DNA of 64,000 nucleotides from Actinoplanes oryzae (GCF_030757795.1 NZ_JAUQWH010000030.1:1-64000), one strand, 5' to 3'; shown: positions 8,954 through 18,356, numbered from the stretch's first letter. Notes: generated by a model not told the origin, from the sequence alone. Numbers and translations are program-made.

Positions 8954-9687
8954 CGGTGGCCTTCCCGCAGGGCGTGCGACACCTCGCCGACCAGTTCGGC
9001 GTACTCGCCGGTGTAGCGGATCTCGGGGTCTCGCGGCATCGGGAACGGTACGTCGAACGACCTCACGAGCGTTCCCGGTTGACCGGACATCACGACGACC
9101 TTTGTCGACAGGTAGACCGCCTCGGGGACCGAGTGGGTGATGAACATGCCGGCGAACCGCTCGGCCACGAAGATGCGGATCAGCTCGTCGTTGAGGCGTT
9201 CCCGCGTGATGTCGTCGAGGGAGCCGAACGGCTCGTCGAAAAGGAACAGTTCCGGGTCGAGGGTGAGGGAGCGGGCCAGCGAGGTACGCATTTTCATGCC
9301 ACCCGAGAGCTGCCGGGGCAGGTGCTTCTCGAACCCTTGGAGTCCGACGAGCTCGATGGCGGCGGCTGCCTTCGCGCGCCTGCCGGCGGCGCCGATCCCG
9401 TTGAGCTCGGCCAGGAGTTCGACGTTGCGCCGGACGTCGCGCCACGGCAGCAGGGTGGCGTCCTGGAACACGTAGCCGATGCGATCGGTCCTGGTCGTCA
9501 CCGTGCCGCCGCTCGCCGTCTCCAGTCCGGAGGCGATCCGCAGCAGCGTCGATTTGCCGCAGCCCGAAGGCCCGACGACGGTGACGAACTCGCCGCGGCT
9601 CACGGTGATGTTTACTTTGGACAGGGCGACGGTGCCGTCGGGGAAGCGCATCTCGACATCCCGGAGGTCGATCAGAGTCCCGGCCAC
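8950..9687 (-). CDS. ABC transporter ATPase (NitT/TauT type)
   Basis: 245 aa nucleotide-binding subunit. Walker A is GPSGCGKST, the Q loop is in GYVFQDATLLPW, the signature is LSGGMKMR, Walker B is FLFDEPFGSLD and the switch His is in FITHSVPEA. These are typical of SsuB/TauB/ThiZ-like ATPases. It is the first gene of a three-gene import operon transcribed leftward from the divergent region 9688-9763, opposite the deaminase-like gene. Confidence 0.93.
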   Translation of the reverse strand: MAGTLIDLRDVEMRFPDGTVALSKVNITVSRGEFVTVVGPSGCGKSTLLRIASGLETASGGTVTTRTDRIGYVFQDATLLPWRDVRRNVELLAELNGIGAAGRRAKAAAAIELVGLQGFEKHLPRQLSGGMKMRTSLARSLTLDPELFLFDEPFGSLDDITRERLNDELIRIFVAERFAGMFITHSVPEAVYLSTKVVVMSGQPGTLVRSFDVPFPMPRDPEIRYTGEYAELVGEVSHALREGHR

Positions 9688-9763
9688 GGACGCTCACTCT
9701 CGCTCGCCGGCTGAGTGACGCTAAGAGAATATCGTCTCGCGCCTATGTCGAAAGGTGGCCTCG
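9688..9763. promoter_or_regulatory. divergent promoter region, importer/deaminase
   Basis: 76 bases between the divergent starts. They contain the imperfect dyad GAGAATATCGTCTC (9724-9737), AT-rich relative to its surroundings, which could be a -10 region or an operator. The GAGACGA half resembles the half-site of the palindrome at 3488-3559, but the match is short and may be chance. Confidence 0.35.
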
Positions 9764-10993
9764 ATGCCACTTCCTCGAACTGTAGAAGTGCTCCGGCACG
9801 CGACCCTTCCCGGCGGCCGCCCGGTCGACGTGGTGGTCGACGGGGCCCTGGTCGGCTCCGTCGTCGACGCCGGCACCGCGCCCGCCCGCCTCGACGGGCT
9901 CGACCTGACCGGCTTCGTCCTGCTCACCGCGCCCGCGGAGCCGCACGCCCACCTCGACAAGGCGGGCAGCTGGGACGCCATCCGGCCACCGGTGGGCGAC
10001 CTCACACGGGCCATCGAGTCCTGGGTCAGGTTCGCCGCGACGACGACCCGGGCGGAGATCGCGGACCGGGCCCGCGCCCAGCTCACCCGGCACCTGCGCA
10101 ACGGCACGACCGCCGTCCGCTCCCATGTCGACCTGCTGCTCGACGGCGACCCCCTGCGCGCCGTCCGGGCGCTCGTGGAGGTACGCGCGGAGTTCGCCGG
10201 GCTCATGGACGTGCAACTCGTCGCGCTCGCGAGCGAGTTCGTCGACGACGCGGTCTACCGCGATGCGATCGCGCTCGGGGTGGACCTGATCGGCGGTGCA
10301 CCGCACCTGGCGGCCGATCCGGCCGGGCAGCTCGGCCGCCAGATCGCCCTGGCGGCCGAGCTGGGCGTCGGCATCGACCTGCACACCGACGAATCCCTGC
10401 ACGGCCCGGTCACGATCCTCGACTTCGCGCACGCCGTCGCCGGCTGGACCGTGCCCGTCACCGCCGGGCACTGCGTCCGGCTCGGCACGATGCCGCCGGC
10501 CGAACTCGCCACGGTGCTCGATGCGGTCGCGGCCGGCCCGATGGGCCTGGTCACCCTGCCCATCACCAACCTCTACCTCCAGGGCTGGGCGGATCTGGTG
10601 GCCACCCCGCGGGGCCTCACCGCGCTCCGCGCGATCCTCGAGGCGGGCATACCGCTGGGGGCGGGCGCCGACAACGTCCGCGACCCGTTCAACCCGGTGG
10701 GGCGCAGCGATGCGCTGGAGACCGCCTCACTTCTCGTCACCGCCGGCCACCTCACCCTCGACGAGGCCCTGCACCTGATCACCGACGGCGCCCGCCGGGT
10801 GATGGGCATGACCGCCGCCGGTGCCCAGCCCGGCGCACAGGCCGACTTCCTCGCCGTCCGTGGAACCGGCGCCGGCGAGATCGTCGCCGAGGCGGGCCCC
10901 GACCGCTTCGTCATCCACCGCGGGCGCCTGGTCTCCGCCTCGCGCGTCCACCACGACACCGCCCTCCCGCTCATCGCTCACGAGCCCGCCTGA
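9764..10993 (+). CDS. cytosine-deaminase-like amidohydrolase
   Basis: 409 aa metal-dependent hydrolase (TIM barrel, CodA-like). The metal pair His61-x-His63 is in PHAHLDKAG. Further ligands are His in GIDLHTDE and TAGHCV, and the catalytic Asp in GADNVRDPFNPVG, a hallmark of the cytosine/creatinine deaminase group. Role: hydrolytic deamination of a pyrimidine-like base or related cyclic amide in the cytoplasm. I chose ATG 9764, with AAAGG about 8 bases upstream, over GTG 9755. Divergent coupling to the importer suggests uptake plus first catabolic step. Confidence 0.82.
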   Translation: MPLPRTVEVLRHATLPGGRPVDVVVDGALVGSVVDAGTAPARLDGLDLTGFVLLTAPAEPHAHLDKAGSWDAIRPPVGDLTRAIESWVRFAATTTRAEIADRARAQLTRHLRNGTTAVRSHVDLLLDGDPLRAVRALVEVRAEFAGLMDVQLVALASEFVDDAVYRDAIALGVDLIGGAPHLAADPAGQLGRQIALAAELGVGIDLHTDESLHGPVTILDFAHAVAGWTVPVTAGHCVRLGTMPPAELATVLDAVAAGPMGLVTLPITNLYLQGWADLVATPRGLTALRAILEAGIPLGAGADNVRDPFNPVGRSDALETASLLVTAGHLTLDEALHLITDGARRVMGMTAAGAQPGAQADFLAVRGTGAGEIVAEAGPDRFVIHRGRLVSASRVHHDTALPLIAHEPA

Positions 10994-11378
10994 CACTCCC
11001 GCAGGTCGATCCCGCCCGGGTCGCCGCGCTCGCCGGTGAACTATCAGGGTGAGGTCCCAGCCGTCGAGGACGTCGCCGAAGCCCTCGGGAGGCACGGCTG
11101 CTCGAACGCGGTGGGGCCGCCGTTCGTGAGGATTGACCGACGATCCAGCGGGACCGGCGAGGAGCGTGATGGCCTCGGGTCGGCCGACGCGGCGCGGCGG
11201 GATCAGATCGGTGTACCGGTCGAGCCGCATCGGGGGCGCTGGTGTTGATCGAAGCGGCGCCGCGCTCGAAGTCGGATCCCTACGTCGGACATCCGGCACG
11301 TGAGACGTCACCAGTCGTTGACAGTCTTCGATATGGTCGGGCTTTCGGGCGGATCGCCCGCGCGCGAGGGGGCTGAGC
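10994..11378. other. intergenic region, possible decayed gene
   Basis: No convincing gene. On the minus strand near 11130-11240 one frame reads DLIPPRRVGRPEAI, like the C-terminal IPLGRVGRPEEI block of short-chain dehydrogenases, without the rest of the fold; it may be a remnant. Upstream of the next gene a small GC hairpin (CGGGCG-GAT-CGCCCG, about 11350) precedes the ribosome binding site. TTGACA lies at 11318 but I see no well-spaced -10 box. Confidence 0.3.
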
Positions 11379-12248
11379 ATGACCGGACCGATCGATTCAT
11401 CCGGCCTGGGCCGCACGCTGGCCGATGTGGTGGCCGCGCTCGGTCGTGCTCAGGCATCCTCCACTGGCCCTCAAGAGCAAGAGTCGCCTGATGGTACGGG
11501 CGAGGCCGCCGATGGGCGGATCCAGGTACGGGCGGTCCTGCCCGGGCGGATCGAGAGCCTCGAGTTGGATCCCTCGCTGCGGCGGCTGAGCCTCGAGGAG
11601 GTGTCGCAGGAGATCAAGGTGGCCGTCAACGCCGCGCTGGCTGACCTCCAGAGCCGAGCCGTGGCCGCCGCCGGTCCAACAGACCTCGGGGCACTCACCG
11701 ACCAGCTCAAAGACATCCAGTTCGACGCCGAGCGCCAGTTCACCAAGCCTCCGGCGGCTTCACGCATGGCTGGCCGATTGCCTAGGACATCCGGGGGGCC
11801 CACGGTGAGTGTTGTCAGCTTGGCGATCGATCCCACGTACGGCGTGCCCGTGTACCAGGTCGAGGACCAGCGGTACGACCTGCTGGGCGAGTGGCTGACC
11901 ACTGACCTCGGCCGGTTCTTCCTGGTTGTCCTGGATGCGCTGGCCATGGCCGACGAGGTGGCGCGGGGCGAGCCGCCGTTCGACGAATGGAGCAGTGAGA
12001 ACTATGCGGTGTCGTTCACGCCGTCGGCGCTGCTGATCACCAACTTGTGGGTGCCGGGCGCCGAGGGAGAGTTTCCGTCCGACGTCGCCCGGTCGGCGAT
12101 CGAGGACTACTGGCGCTTTCTCCTCGCCCAGCCGGAACGTCCCGGCGTCCGGGAGTACCGCCCCGATCTCCCGGAATGGCAAGCCAACCTGCTGCGATGG
12201 GAAGAGAAGCGGGGCCGCCAACATCCTTACCGGGGAAGGTTCTTCTAG
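11379..12248 (+). CDS. YbaB/EbfC-like domain fused to CdiI_4-like immunity domain
   Basis: 289 aa. The first part (about residues 40-95: IQVRAVLPGRIESLELDPS, then a helix VSQEIKVAVNAALADLQ) resembles YbaB/EbfC nucleoid proteins, a family often found beside secreted-toxin genes in actinomycetes. From about residue 145 (PVYQVEDQRYDLLGEWLT, later IEDYWRFLL) the pattern matches CdiI_4/YacL-like immunity proteins, which neutralise toxins from contact-dependent systems. A role as orphan immunity protein or toxin chaperone is inferred, since no toxin gene is nearby. The start has a strong GAGGGGG ribosome binding site. It overlaps the convergent small gene by 4 bases. Confidence 0.55.
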   Translation: MTGPIDSSGLGRTLADVVAALGRAQASSTGPQEQESPDGTGEAADGRIQVRAVLPGRIESLELDPSLRRLSLEEVSQEIKVAVNAALADLQSRAVAAAGPTDLGALTDQLKDIQFDAERQFTKPPAASRMAGRLPRTSGGPTVSVVSLAIDPTYGVPVYQVEDQRYDLLGEWLTTDLGRFFLVVLDALAMADEVARGEPPFDEWSSENYAVSFTPSALLITNLWVPGAEGEFPSDVARSAIEDYWRFLLAQPERPGVREYRPDLPEWQANLLRWEEKRGRQHPYRGRFF

Positions 12249-12529
12249 GCGTCTTCGATGCGGTCCGCTTTGACGTACGTCAGGAAGGCGGCGGGGAGTT
12301 CGGCGAATGCGTCGTAGGCGAGCTGCCGGGAATGTGGGGTCTCCGCGGCCAGTAAGCCCACGATTGCTGCCCAGGAGAGGGAGACGACGAAGCCGTGCAT
12401 GCGGTCGTCTCTGAGGACTGGCAGCCGGCTGGTGGCGCTCAGCGCTTCCGCGGCGGCCTTGTCCGTCGCGGCGCGGGCGGCCAGTTCGAAGACGGCCTTG
12501 GCCCGGTGGACATGGCGTTGCTCGATCAT
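12245..12529 (-). CDS. hypothetical small protein
   Basis: 94 aa, not recognised. It is helical, rich in Ala and charged residues, with one moderately hydrophobic stretch (FVVSLSWAAIVGLLAAE) that could be a buried or membrane helix. It is convergent with the YbaB-CdiI-like gene (4-base overlap) and divergent from the helical-repeat gene at 12600. Composition looks protein-like, but no family supports it. Confidence 0.5.
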   Translation of the reverse strand: MIEQRHVHRAKAVFELAARAATDKAAAEALSATSRLPVLRDDRMHGFVVSLSWAAIVGLLAAETPHSRQLAYDAFAELPAAFLTYVKADRIEDA

Positions 12530-12599
12530 GGTTCGCAGGGCGCCCTGGGCGGGGTGAAGTGCAAGATCAGGTGGGTGACAGGCTGGGTAGAATTCCTAT

Positions 12600-14828
12600 G
12601 TGGATCGTCTCTGGGGCCTGCTTGCCGAAGCTCAGCACATCGAGGATCCGGCGGTCCGCGAGGAGTTGCTCAAGGAGCTTGTCCGGCAGTGCGACCCGGA
12701 GGCCGTACCGGAGATCGCCTCTGCCGCCTTTCTCGAACTCACCGCCATGTACGTCCATGCCGGCCGCTGGACCGAGGGTTTCGCGACCTTCGGCACTGCC
12801 CTCGCCCTGTACGACGCGCAGCCCGCTCGATTCGCCGAGGAGCACCGGGACCACCTGCTTTTCTGGTACGGGCACATGGTCGACGACATGATCGATTTTC
12901 CGGATGTGCCCCTGGAGCGGCTCGAGAGTGTCATAGCCGATCTGGAGCAGCGGCGGGGATGGCCCGGGGTTTCCCAGGCTCGGCGCCGGCTTGCTCAGAC
13001 GGTCGGGGACTGGCCGGCCGAGGAGGCCGCCTTCCGGCGCTGGCTCGATGCGGGCGGTGCCGACGAGCCCGACGCGGCCACCGAGGCGTGGCGGGTCGAG
13101 CGTCTCGTGCTGCGGGGTGACCCCGTGTCGCTGGCCGGCGCGTTCGAGTTGACCGATCCCGTGCTCGCCGGCAAGCCCGCCTCTCGCGATGCCATCGGGG
13201 CGATGCTCAGCCACGTGTTGCTGCCGCTGGTTGCCGTCGGGCGCCACGGTGACGCGGTGGATGCGTACCGCTGGGTCATGGTCGCGATGGCGAGCGGCGT
13301 CCATCGGTACGAGACCTACGCGCTTCGCATCGAGTTTTGCGCGCTGACCGGGAACGCCGACGAGGCGTTCAAGCTGCTCGGCGTGCTTGATGGATTTGAG
13401 CGGTTCGAGCGGCCGGCGGGCAAGATGCATCTTGCCACCGCGGTGGCCGTGCTGGCTGCCGCCTGTCTGCGTACCGGCCGGGGCAAGTATGTGGTGGGTC
13501 AGGGGGACGGCGAGGGCACCCCGGTGTGGATGCTGCATGACCGGATGCGCGCGATCGCCCTTGATCTGGCCGCGCAGTTCGACAAGCGCAACGGCACCAC
13601 GGCGTGCGGTGACCGGGTGCGGGCGCGACTCGACCGGGAACCGCTGATCGAGTTTCTTCCGCTCCGGCCCGGTGCGGTTGCCGGCGCTGTGCATCCTCCC
13701 GCGGGGATGAGCGATGCGGACCTGCTCGAACGGGTGCGATGGCATCAGGCGCGTGACGAGTTTGCGCAGGCCCGCGCCTGCCTGGAGGCCGTACGCGAGC
13801 CGGCCGGGCCGCTCGGTGGGCACGCGGCCGAGATGCGGGCCCGGTTGCACGCGGCGAGCGACACCCGGGAGACGATGCACTGGGCGATCGCCCGGCACCG
13901 GGAGAGGGGCGAGACGACCATCGCGCTGCTCGCCGAGTGCTGGCTCGGCCTGCGCCCCGACGAACCGGACGGTCACGCGCTGACCGCCCGTGCGGCCGGG
14001 TCTCTGCGCGCCGGCGACGACGACGAGGCGGCCGGCTGGGCCGATCTCTGGTACGCCTACTCCCTGGTCCACCAGGGCCGTTTCGCCGAAGCGGTGGCGG
14101 CCGTCCAGCGCGGGGCCAGGCGCTCGCGGGGCCATGCACTCGTCGAGGGCGTGCTCACCCGGATCGAGGCGGCCTGGCACAACCAGCTCGGCAGCGATCC
14201 CGCGGTGACCAAACGACTCGCCGCCCGGGCGATCGAGCTGTTCCTCGAGGTGGGAGCGGGCATCCGGGCGATCGACGCCGTGGACGACCTCGCGACCGCC
14301 CACGCCCGGGCCGGCACCGATCCCGAGTTTTTCGGCCTCGTCGACGACCTGCTGCGGCGCGACCTGCCGGCCGAGTTGCGCGGCCACCTGCGCCACCTGC
14401 GGGGCGGGTACCTCATCGACCACGGCCGGGCCGCCGAGGCCGTCGACGATCTGTACGACGCCCACGGCCAGCTCTTCGCCCGGGTCAAGGAGCACCGCGA
14501 GGCGGCCCTGCAGCTGATGCGGGCCTGCGCCGCGGCGGGCCGGCACCGCGAGGCGCTGGAGGCCGGGCTGCTCGCGACCAGACCGGCCGCGGAGAGCGAC
14601 CGTGAACCGGCCCGCACGAACCTGCTGCGCTTCACCATGGCCGAGTCCTACCTGTGGATCGGCTGGCTGGAGGCGGCGCTGCCCGAGTACGAGTCACTGG
14701 TCGCCGCCCTGCGCCGCCTCGGCGAGACCAGAACCCCGATGTACGACTCCGCGCTGACGACCCTGGAGAACCTCCGGGTGGCGGTGGCCGAGGACAGGCA
14801 GCGCGGCCACCGGGAGGGAAAGGGGTGA
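12600..14828 (+). CDS. large TPR-like helical-repeat protein
   Basis: 742 aa, function unknown. Almost entirely helix-turn-helix repeats of TPR/SEL1 flavour (for example FLELTAMYVHAGRWTEGFA, ALALYDAQPARFAEE, LVHQGRFAEAVAAVQRGA), with no enzyme motif, signal peptide or TM segment; a cytoplasmic scaffold is likely. The start is GTG 12600. A -10-like TAGAAT at 12588-12593 would put the transcription start at or next to that GTG, so it may be leaderless. Not obviously in an operon. Confidence 0.7.
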   Translation: MDRLWGLLAEAQHIEDPAVREELLKELVRQCDPEAVPEIASAAFLELTAMYVHAGRWTEGFATFGTALALYDAQPARFAEEHRDHLLFWYGHMVDDMIDFPDVPLERLESVIADLEQRRGWPGVSQARRRLAQTVGDWPAEEAAFRRWLDAGGADEPDAATEAWRVERLVLRGDPVSLAGAFELTDPVLAGKPASRDAIGAMLSHVLLPLVAVGRHGDAVDAYRWVMVAMASGVHRYETYALRIEFCALTGNADEAFKLLGVLDGFERFERPAGKMHLATAVAVLAAACLRTGRGKYVVGQGDGEGTPVWMLHDRMRAIALDLAAQFDKRNGTTACGDRVRARLDREPLIEFLPLRPGAVAGAVHPPAGMSDADLLERVRWHQARDEFAQARACLEAVREPAGPLGGHAAEMRARLHAASDTRETMHWAIARHRERGETTIALLAECWLGLRPDEPDGHALTARAAGSLRAGDDDEAAGWADLWYAYSLVHQGRFAEAVAAVQRGARRSRGHALVEGVLTRIEAAWHNQLGSDPAVTKRLAARAIELFLEVGAGIRAIDAVDDLATAHARAGTDPEFFGLVDDLLRRDLPAELRGHLRHLRGGYLIDHGRAAEAVDDLYDAHGQLFARVKEHREAALQLMRACAAAGRHREALEAGLLATRPAAESDREPARTNLLRFTMAESYLWIGWLEAALPEYESLVAALRRLGETRTPMYDSALTTLENLRVAVAEDRQRGHREGKG

Positions 14829-14922
14829 TCGGCGAAGGGCGCAGTCCCCGCCGGCTCCGGCCTGTTTCCGCGGCGTAAATCCTCGTCGCGGGCTCTGGTG
14901 GAGATCAAGGGCAGCCTCGATA

Positions 14923-14944
14923 TTGAGTTGGTCACTTGTACAAC
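14923..14944. promoter_or_regulatory. candidate operator of the SDR-TetR operon
   Basis: Inverted repeat GAGTTG (14923-14928) and CAACTC (14939-14944) with a 10-base spacer containing most of TTGTACAA (14934-14941). It ends 14 bases before the SDR start. The second gene of the operon encodes a TetR repressor, so autoregulation here is plausible. Confidence 0.4.
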
Positions 14945-14958
14945 TCGGTGAGGGTGCC

Positions 14959-15726
14959 ATGATTCTCGTTACCGGGGCGAGCTCCGGGCTGGGCGCCGGA
15001 TTCGCCCGCCGCTTCGCCGCGCGGGGGCAGGACGTCGTCCTCGTGGCGCGCCGCAAGGATCGGCTGGCCGCGCTCGCCGCCGATCTGGAGCGCGAGCACG
15101 GCGTGACGGCCGAGGTTGTCGTCAGCGATCTGGCGCGGCCCTGGGCGCCCGCCGAGCTGGCCGCCGAGCTGGGTGACCGGGGCCTGGTGGTGACCGGGCT
15201 GGTCAACAGTGCGGGCTTCGGGACGGCCGGGCCGTTCGGCACGGAGGATCCCTCCCGGGTGGCCGACGAGATCCAGGTCAACGTGGCCGCCCTGACCGTG
15301 CTGACGCGACTGCTGCTGCCGCAGGTGGTGGCGGCGCGCGGGGTGCTCGTCAACGTGTCCAGCAACGCCTCGCACCAGCCGATCCCCGGCATCGCCGTCT
15401 ATGCCGCGACCAAGGCGTACGTCACGTCGCTGACCGAGTCGATCTGGCAGGAGACCCGGGGCACCGGGGTCAAGGTGCTGGCCCTGTGCCCCGGGCCCAC
15501 CGCCACGGAGTTCTTCGCCGCGGCCGGGTCGGAGACGTTCAAGGTGGGGCCGGTGGCCACGGCGGACGAGGTGCTCGATGCGGCGTTCGCGGTGCTCGAC
15601 CGCCGGGATCCGGGGCCGGTGCTCACCGTCGGGGCGCGTAACCGGCTGCAGGGCTGGGTGGCCCGCGTCGCGCCGCGGCGGATGCGGCTGGCCGTGGCCG
15701 CCGGGATCATGGGCGGCGCGCGGTGA
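14959..15726 (+). CDS. short-chain dehydrogenase/reductase (SDR)
   Basis: 255 aa classical SDR. The NAD(P)-binding motif TGASSGLGAGFARR opens the protein. A variant of the NNAG block reads NSAGFG, and the catalytic Ser and YxxxK are in NVSSNAS and YAATKAY. An Arg-rich segment after beta2 (VARRKDR) favours NADPH. It is the first gene of the long operon running to 25104 and its stop overlaps the TetR start (GTGA). The start ATG 14959 follows GGTGAGGG. Substrate unknown. Confidence 0.88.
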   Translation: MILVTGASSGLGAGFARRFAARGQDVVLVARRKDRLAALAADLEREHGVTAEVVVSDLARPWAPAELAAELGDRGLVVTGLVNSAGFGTAGPFGTEDPSRVADEIQVNVAALTVLTRLLLPQVVAARGVLVNVSSNASHQPIPGIAVYAATKAYVTSLTESIWQETRGTGVKVLALCPGPTATEFFAAAGSETFKVGPVATADEVLDAAFAVLDRRDPGPVLTVGARNRLQGWVARVAPRRMRLAVAAGIMGGAR

Positions 15727-16346
15727 TCCGCCGCATGCCGCCGGAGGAGCGCCGGGCCGAGCTGGTCGCCGCCGCCGTGCGGGTCATCGCGCGCGGCGGG
15801 GTGGCCAGGGCGACCACCCGGGCGATCGTCGCCGAGGCGGGCATGCCGCTGGGCGCCTTCCACTACATCTTCGGCAGCCATGACGAGCTGATGCGGGCGG
15901 TCATCGAGACCGTCACCGAGTACGAACGCTTCGCCATCGAGGCCGGCTCGGTCGACGCCACCTCGCTGGAGGCGGCGCTGCGCGGCGGTTTCGACGTCTA
16001 CATCGACCTGCTGGCCGCGGAACCCGAGCGGGAGCTGGCCCTGCTGGAGCTGGGCCTGTTCGCCCGGCGGCAGGACCCGGACGGGCAGATGCGCCGGCAG
16101 TGGGAGACCTATCACGAGATGGCGGCCCACCTGCTCGCGTACGCCGCCCGCCTGACCGGCACCCGCTGGACCGCGCCGCTGCCCGACCTCGCCCGGATCC
16201 TCACGACGTTCGTGGACGGCATCACCGTCGGCTGGCTCGCCGACCAGGACACCGCGGCCGCCCGCCGGACCGCCGCCTTCGCCGCCACGGCGCTCGCCGC
16301 CCACGCGCAACCCCTCGCCAGTACGGAGAACCGCCTTGCTCACTGA
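15723..16346 (+). CDS. TetR-family transcriptional regulator
   Basis: 207 aa. An N-terminal TetR helix-turn-helix (ARATTRAIVAEAGMPLGAFH, then YIFGSHDELM) is followed by a helical ligand domain. GTG start, overlapping the SDR stop by four bases. Its position inside the operon suggests that it controls the operon from the dyad at 14923-14944; the ligand may be the pathway substrate. Its 3' end overlaps the next gene. Confidence 0.9.
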   Translation: MIRRMPPEERRAELVAAAVRVIARGGVARATTRAIVAEAGMPLGAFHYIFGSHDELMRAVIETVTEYERFAIEAGSVDATSLEAALRGGFDVYIDLLAAEPERELALLELGLFARRQDPDGQMRRQWETYHEMAAHLLAYAARLTGTRWTAPLPDLARILTTFVDGITVGWLADQDTAAARRTAAFAATALAAHAQPLASTENRLAH

Positions 16347-17094
16347 GACCGACGACCGCATCCTCGCCGCCGTCAACCTGCACGCGGTCTTCGGCGCCCT
16401 GCCCCGCCTGGCCGAGCTGGTCCCCGAGGCCCGCGAGCTGCTCGCCGGGCTGGCCAAGCCGGTCACGCTCACCTTCAAGGTCGCCGGCGGCGACTCGGCC
16501 GTGCTGGTCTTCCGCCGCGACGGCATCACGACCGGCGGCCCGCGGCAGGGCACCCGCGCGGCCTTGCGCTTCCGCTCGCCGGCGCACCTCAACGCGGTCG
16601 TCGCCGGCAAGGCCCAGCCGTTCCCGCTCGCCGGCCCGGCCGGTCTGCGCTTCCTGACCAGGGTGTTCACCCCGCTGACCGACCTGCTCGGCCGGCAGCT
16701 GCGCCCCGAGGGCGACGAGCCGGGCGACGTCAGCCGGCTGCTGCTGCTCGACGTGGCCACCAGCGCCCTGGTGGTGATCGCCAACGAGGACCGCTCCGGG
16801 CGGTTCAGCGCCGGGCAGATGGCCGACGGGGACCTCGACATCGCCGTCGGCGACCGGCTGCGCTACCGGCTGCGGGTCGCGGACCACCGGCTGGCGCGGA
16901 TCCCGGCCACGGACTCGCCCGCGCGGGCGGTCTTCGGCTTCGCCGATCTGCGGACGGCCGGCGACGTCCTGGCCGGCCGCGAGAGCGCGCTGGCCTGCGC
17001 CGGCGACGGCCGGATCACGATGAGCGGCTACATCCCGCTGGTGGACAACACCAGCCGCATCCTCGACCGCGTCGGCCACTACCTCGGGAAATGA
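16336..17094 (+). CDS. SCP2-like lipid-binding domain protein
   Basis: 252 aa, weakly recognised. The region VTLTFKVAGGDSAVLVFRR followed by a basic/hydrophobic beta-rich stretch resembles SCP2 sterol/lipid-carrier folds. No signal peptide or TM segment. TTG start with GGAG about 8 bases upstream, 11-base overlap with the TetR gene, and 4 bases before the aminotransferase. A substrate-binding accessory role in the operon is inferred. Confidence 0.55.
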   Translation: MLTETDDRILAAVNLHAVFGALPRLAELVPEARELLAGLAKPVTLTFKVAGGDSAVLVFRRDGITTGGPRQGTRAALRFRSPAHLNAVVAGKAQPFPLAGPAGLRFLTRVFTPLTDLLGRQLRPEGDEPGDVSRLLLLDVATSALVVIANEDRSGRFSAGQMADGDLDIAVGDRLRYRLRVADHRLARIPATDSPARAVFGFADLRTAGDVLAGRESALACAGDGRITMSGYIPLVDNTSRILDRVGHYLGK

Positions 17095-17098
17095 GCAG

Positions 17099-18355
17099 AT
17101 GACCCCGTACGACTTCCGCAAGAGCCTGGCGGCGTTCCGGCGCGCCCAGCAGGTCATCCCGGCGGGCATCCCCGGTCACCTCGGCCCGACCGAGGGACTG
17201 CACCTGCCGTACGACAAGTTCCCGAAGTTCTCCGCCCGCGCCGAGGGCACCCGGTTCTGGGACCTCGACGGCAACGAGTTCATCGACTACATGTGCGGCT
17301 ACGGCCCGAACGTGCTGGGCTACCGGGATCCCGACGTCGAGGCGGCCGCGGCGGCGCAGGCGAAGCTCGAGGACGTGGTGAGCCTGCCGTCGACGGTCAT
17401 GGTGGACTTCGCCGAGCTGCTCGTGGACCAGGTGGCCAGCGCCGACTGGGCGTTCTTCGCCAAGAACGGCGGCGACGCCACCACCCTGGCGATCATGACC
17501 GCGCGGGCCGCCACGCTGCGCAAGAAGGTCGTCTTCGTGAAGGGCTTCTACCACGGCGTTTCGCCCTGGACGCAGAAACTCGACTATCCGGGTGTGCTGG
17601 AGGAGGAGGTCGCGAACAATCTCTACGTGCCGTGGAACGACCTCGACGCCCTGCGGACGATGTTCGCCGAGCATCGGGGGCAGATCGCGGCGCTGATCTC
17701 CACGCCCTACCTGCACGGCAACTTCGTCGACAACCAGCTTCCGGCCGAGGGCTACTGGCAGGCCGTGCGCGCGCTGTGCGACGAGCACGGGGTCGTGCTG
17801 ATCGTCGACGACGTGCGCACCGGCTTCCGGCTCGACCTGGCCGGCAGCGACCACCACTTCGGCTTCGAGGCCGACCTGATCTGCTTCTGCAAGGCCATCG
17901 CCAACGGCTACAACGTGTCCGCGCTGCTCGGCAAGGACTCGCTGCGCGAGGCGGTCAGCAGCATCACGTACACCGGAAGCTATTGGATGAGCGCGGTGCC
18001 CTTCGCCGCCGGCATCGCGACCCAGCGCAAGCTCGCCGAGATCGGAGCGCCGGCGCTGTTCGAACGGCTCGGCAGCGCGCTGACCGACGGGCTGGGCAAG
18101 GCCGCCGCCGAGCACGGCTTCACGCTCGTCGCCTCGGGCGCGCCGGCGCTGTTCTACCTGCGGGTCGCGGATCCGGCCGATTCGCTGCGGCTGCACCAGG
18201 AGTGGGTCGCCGAGTGCGTGCAGCGCGGCGTCTACCTCACGTCGCACCACAACCACTTCGTCAACGCCGCGCTCACCCCGGCCGACATCGACCGTACGGT
18301 CGAGGTGGCGCACGAGGCGTTCGGCGTCCTCCGCGCACGCCACCCCGAGGCCTGA
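17099..18355 (+). CDS. class III aminotransferase (glutamate-1-semialdehyde mutase-like)
   Basis: 418 aa PLP enzyme of fold type I. The N-terminus (FPKFSARAEGTRFWDLDGNE) and YMCGYGPNVLGY match the GSA-aminomutase branch. The PLP-contacting Asp is in VLIVDDVRTGFR and the Schiff-base Lys in FCKAIANGYNVSALLG. As it sits in a catabolic-looking operon rather than a haem cluster, it more likely transaminates an amino-sugar, amino-ketone or amine. The following MFS gene starts one base after its stop. Confidence 0.87.
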   Translation: MTPYDFRKSLAAFRRAQQVIPAGIPGHLGPTEGLHLPYDKFPKFSARAEGTRFWDLDGNEFIDYMCGYGPNVLGYRDPDVEAAAAAQAKLEDVVSLPSTVMVDFAELLVDQVASADWAFFAKNGGDATTLAIMTARAATLRKKVVFVKGFYHGVSPWTQKLDYPGVLEEEVANNLYVPWNDLDALRTMFAEHRGQIAALISTPYLHGNFVDNQLPAEGYWQAVRALCDEHGVVLIVDDVRTGFRLDLAGSDHHFGFEADLICFCKAIANGYNVSALLGKDSLREAVSSITYTGSYWMSAVPFAAGIATQRKLAEIGAPALFERLGSALTDGLGKAAAEHGFTLVASGAPALFYLRVADPADSLRLHQEWVAECVQRGVYLTSHHNHFVNAALTPADIDRTVEVAHEAFGVLRARHPEA

Positions 18356-18356
18356 C

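Noticed and set aside
9724..9737. Shared regulon between the 3.5-kb palindrome and the importer promoter
   Set aside because: Only a GAGACGA-like half is shared; too short to claim.
11130..11240. SDR-like VGRPEAI block as a gene
   Set aside because: Only one short motif; rest of the fold and a start are missing. Recorded as possible remnant only.
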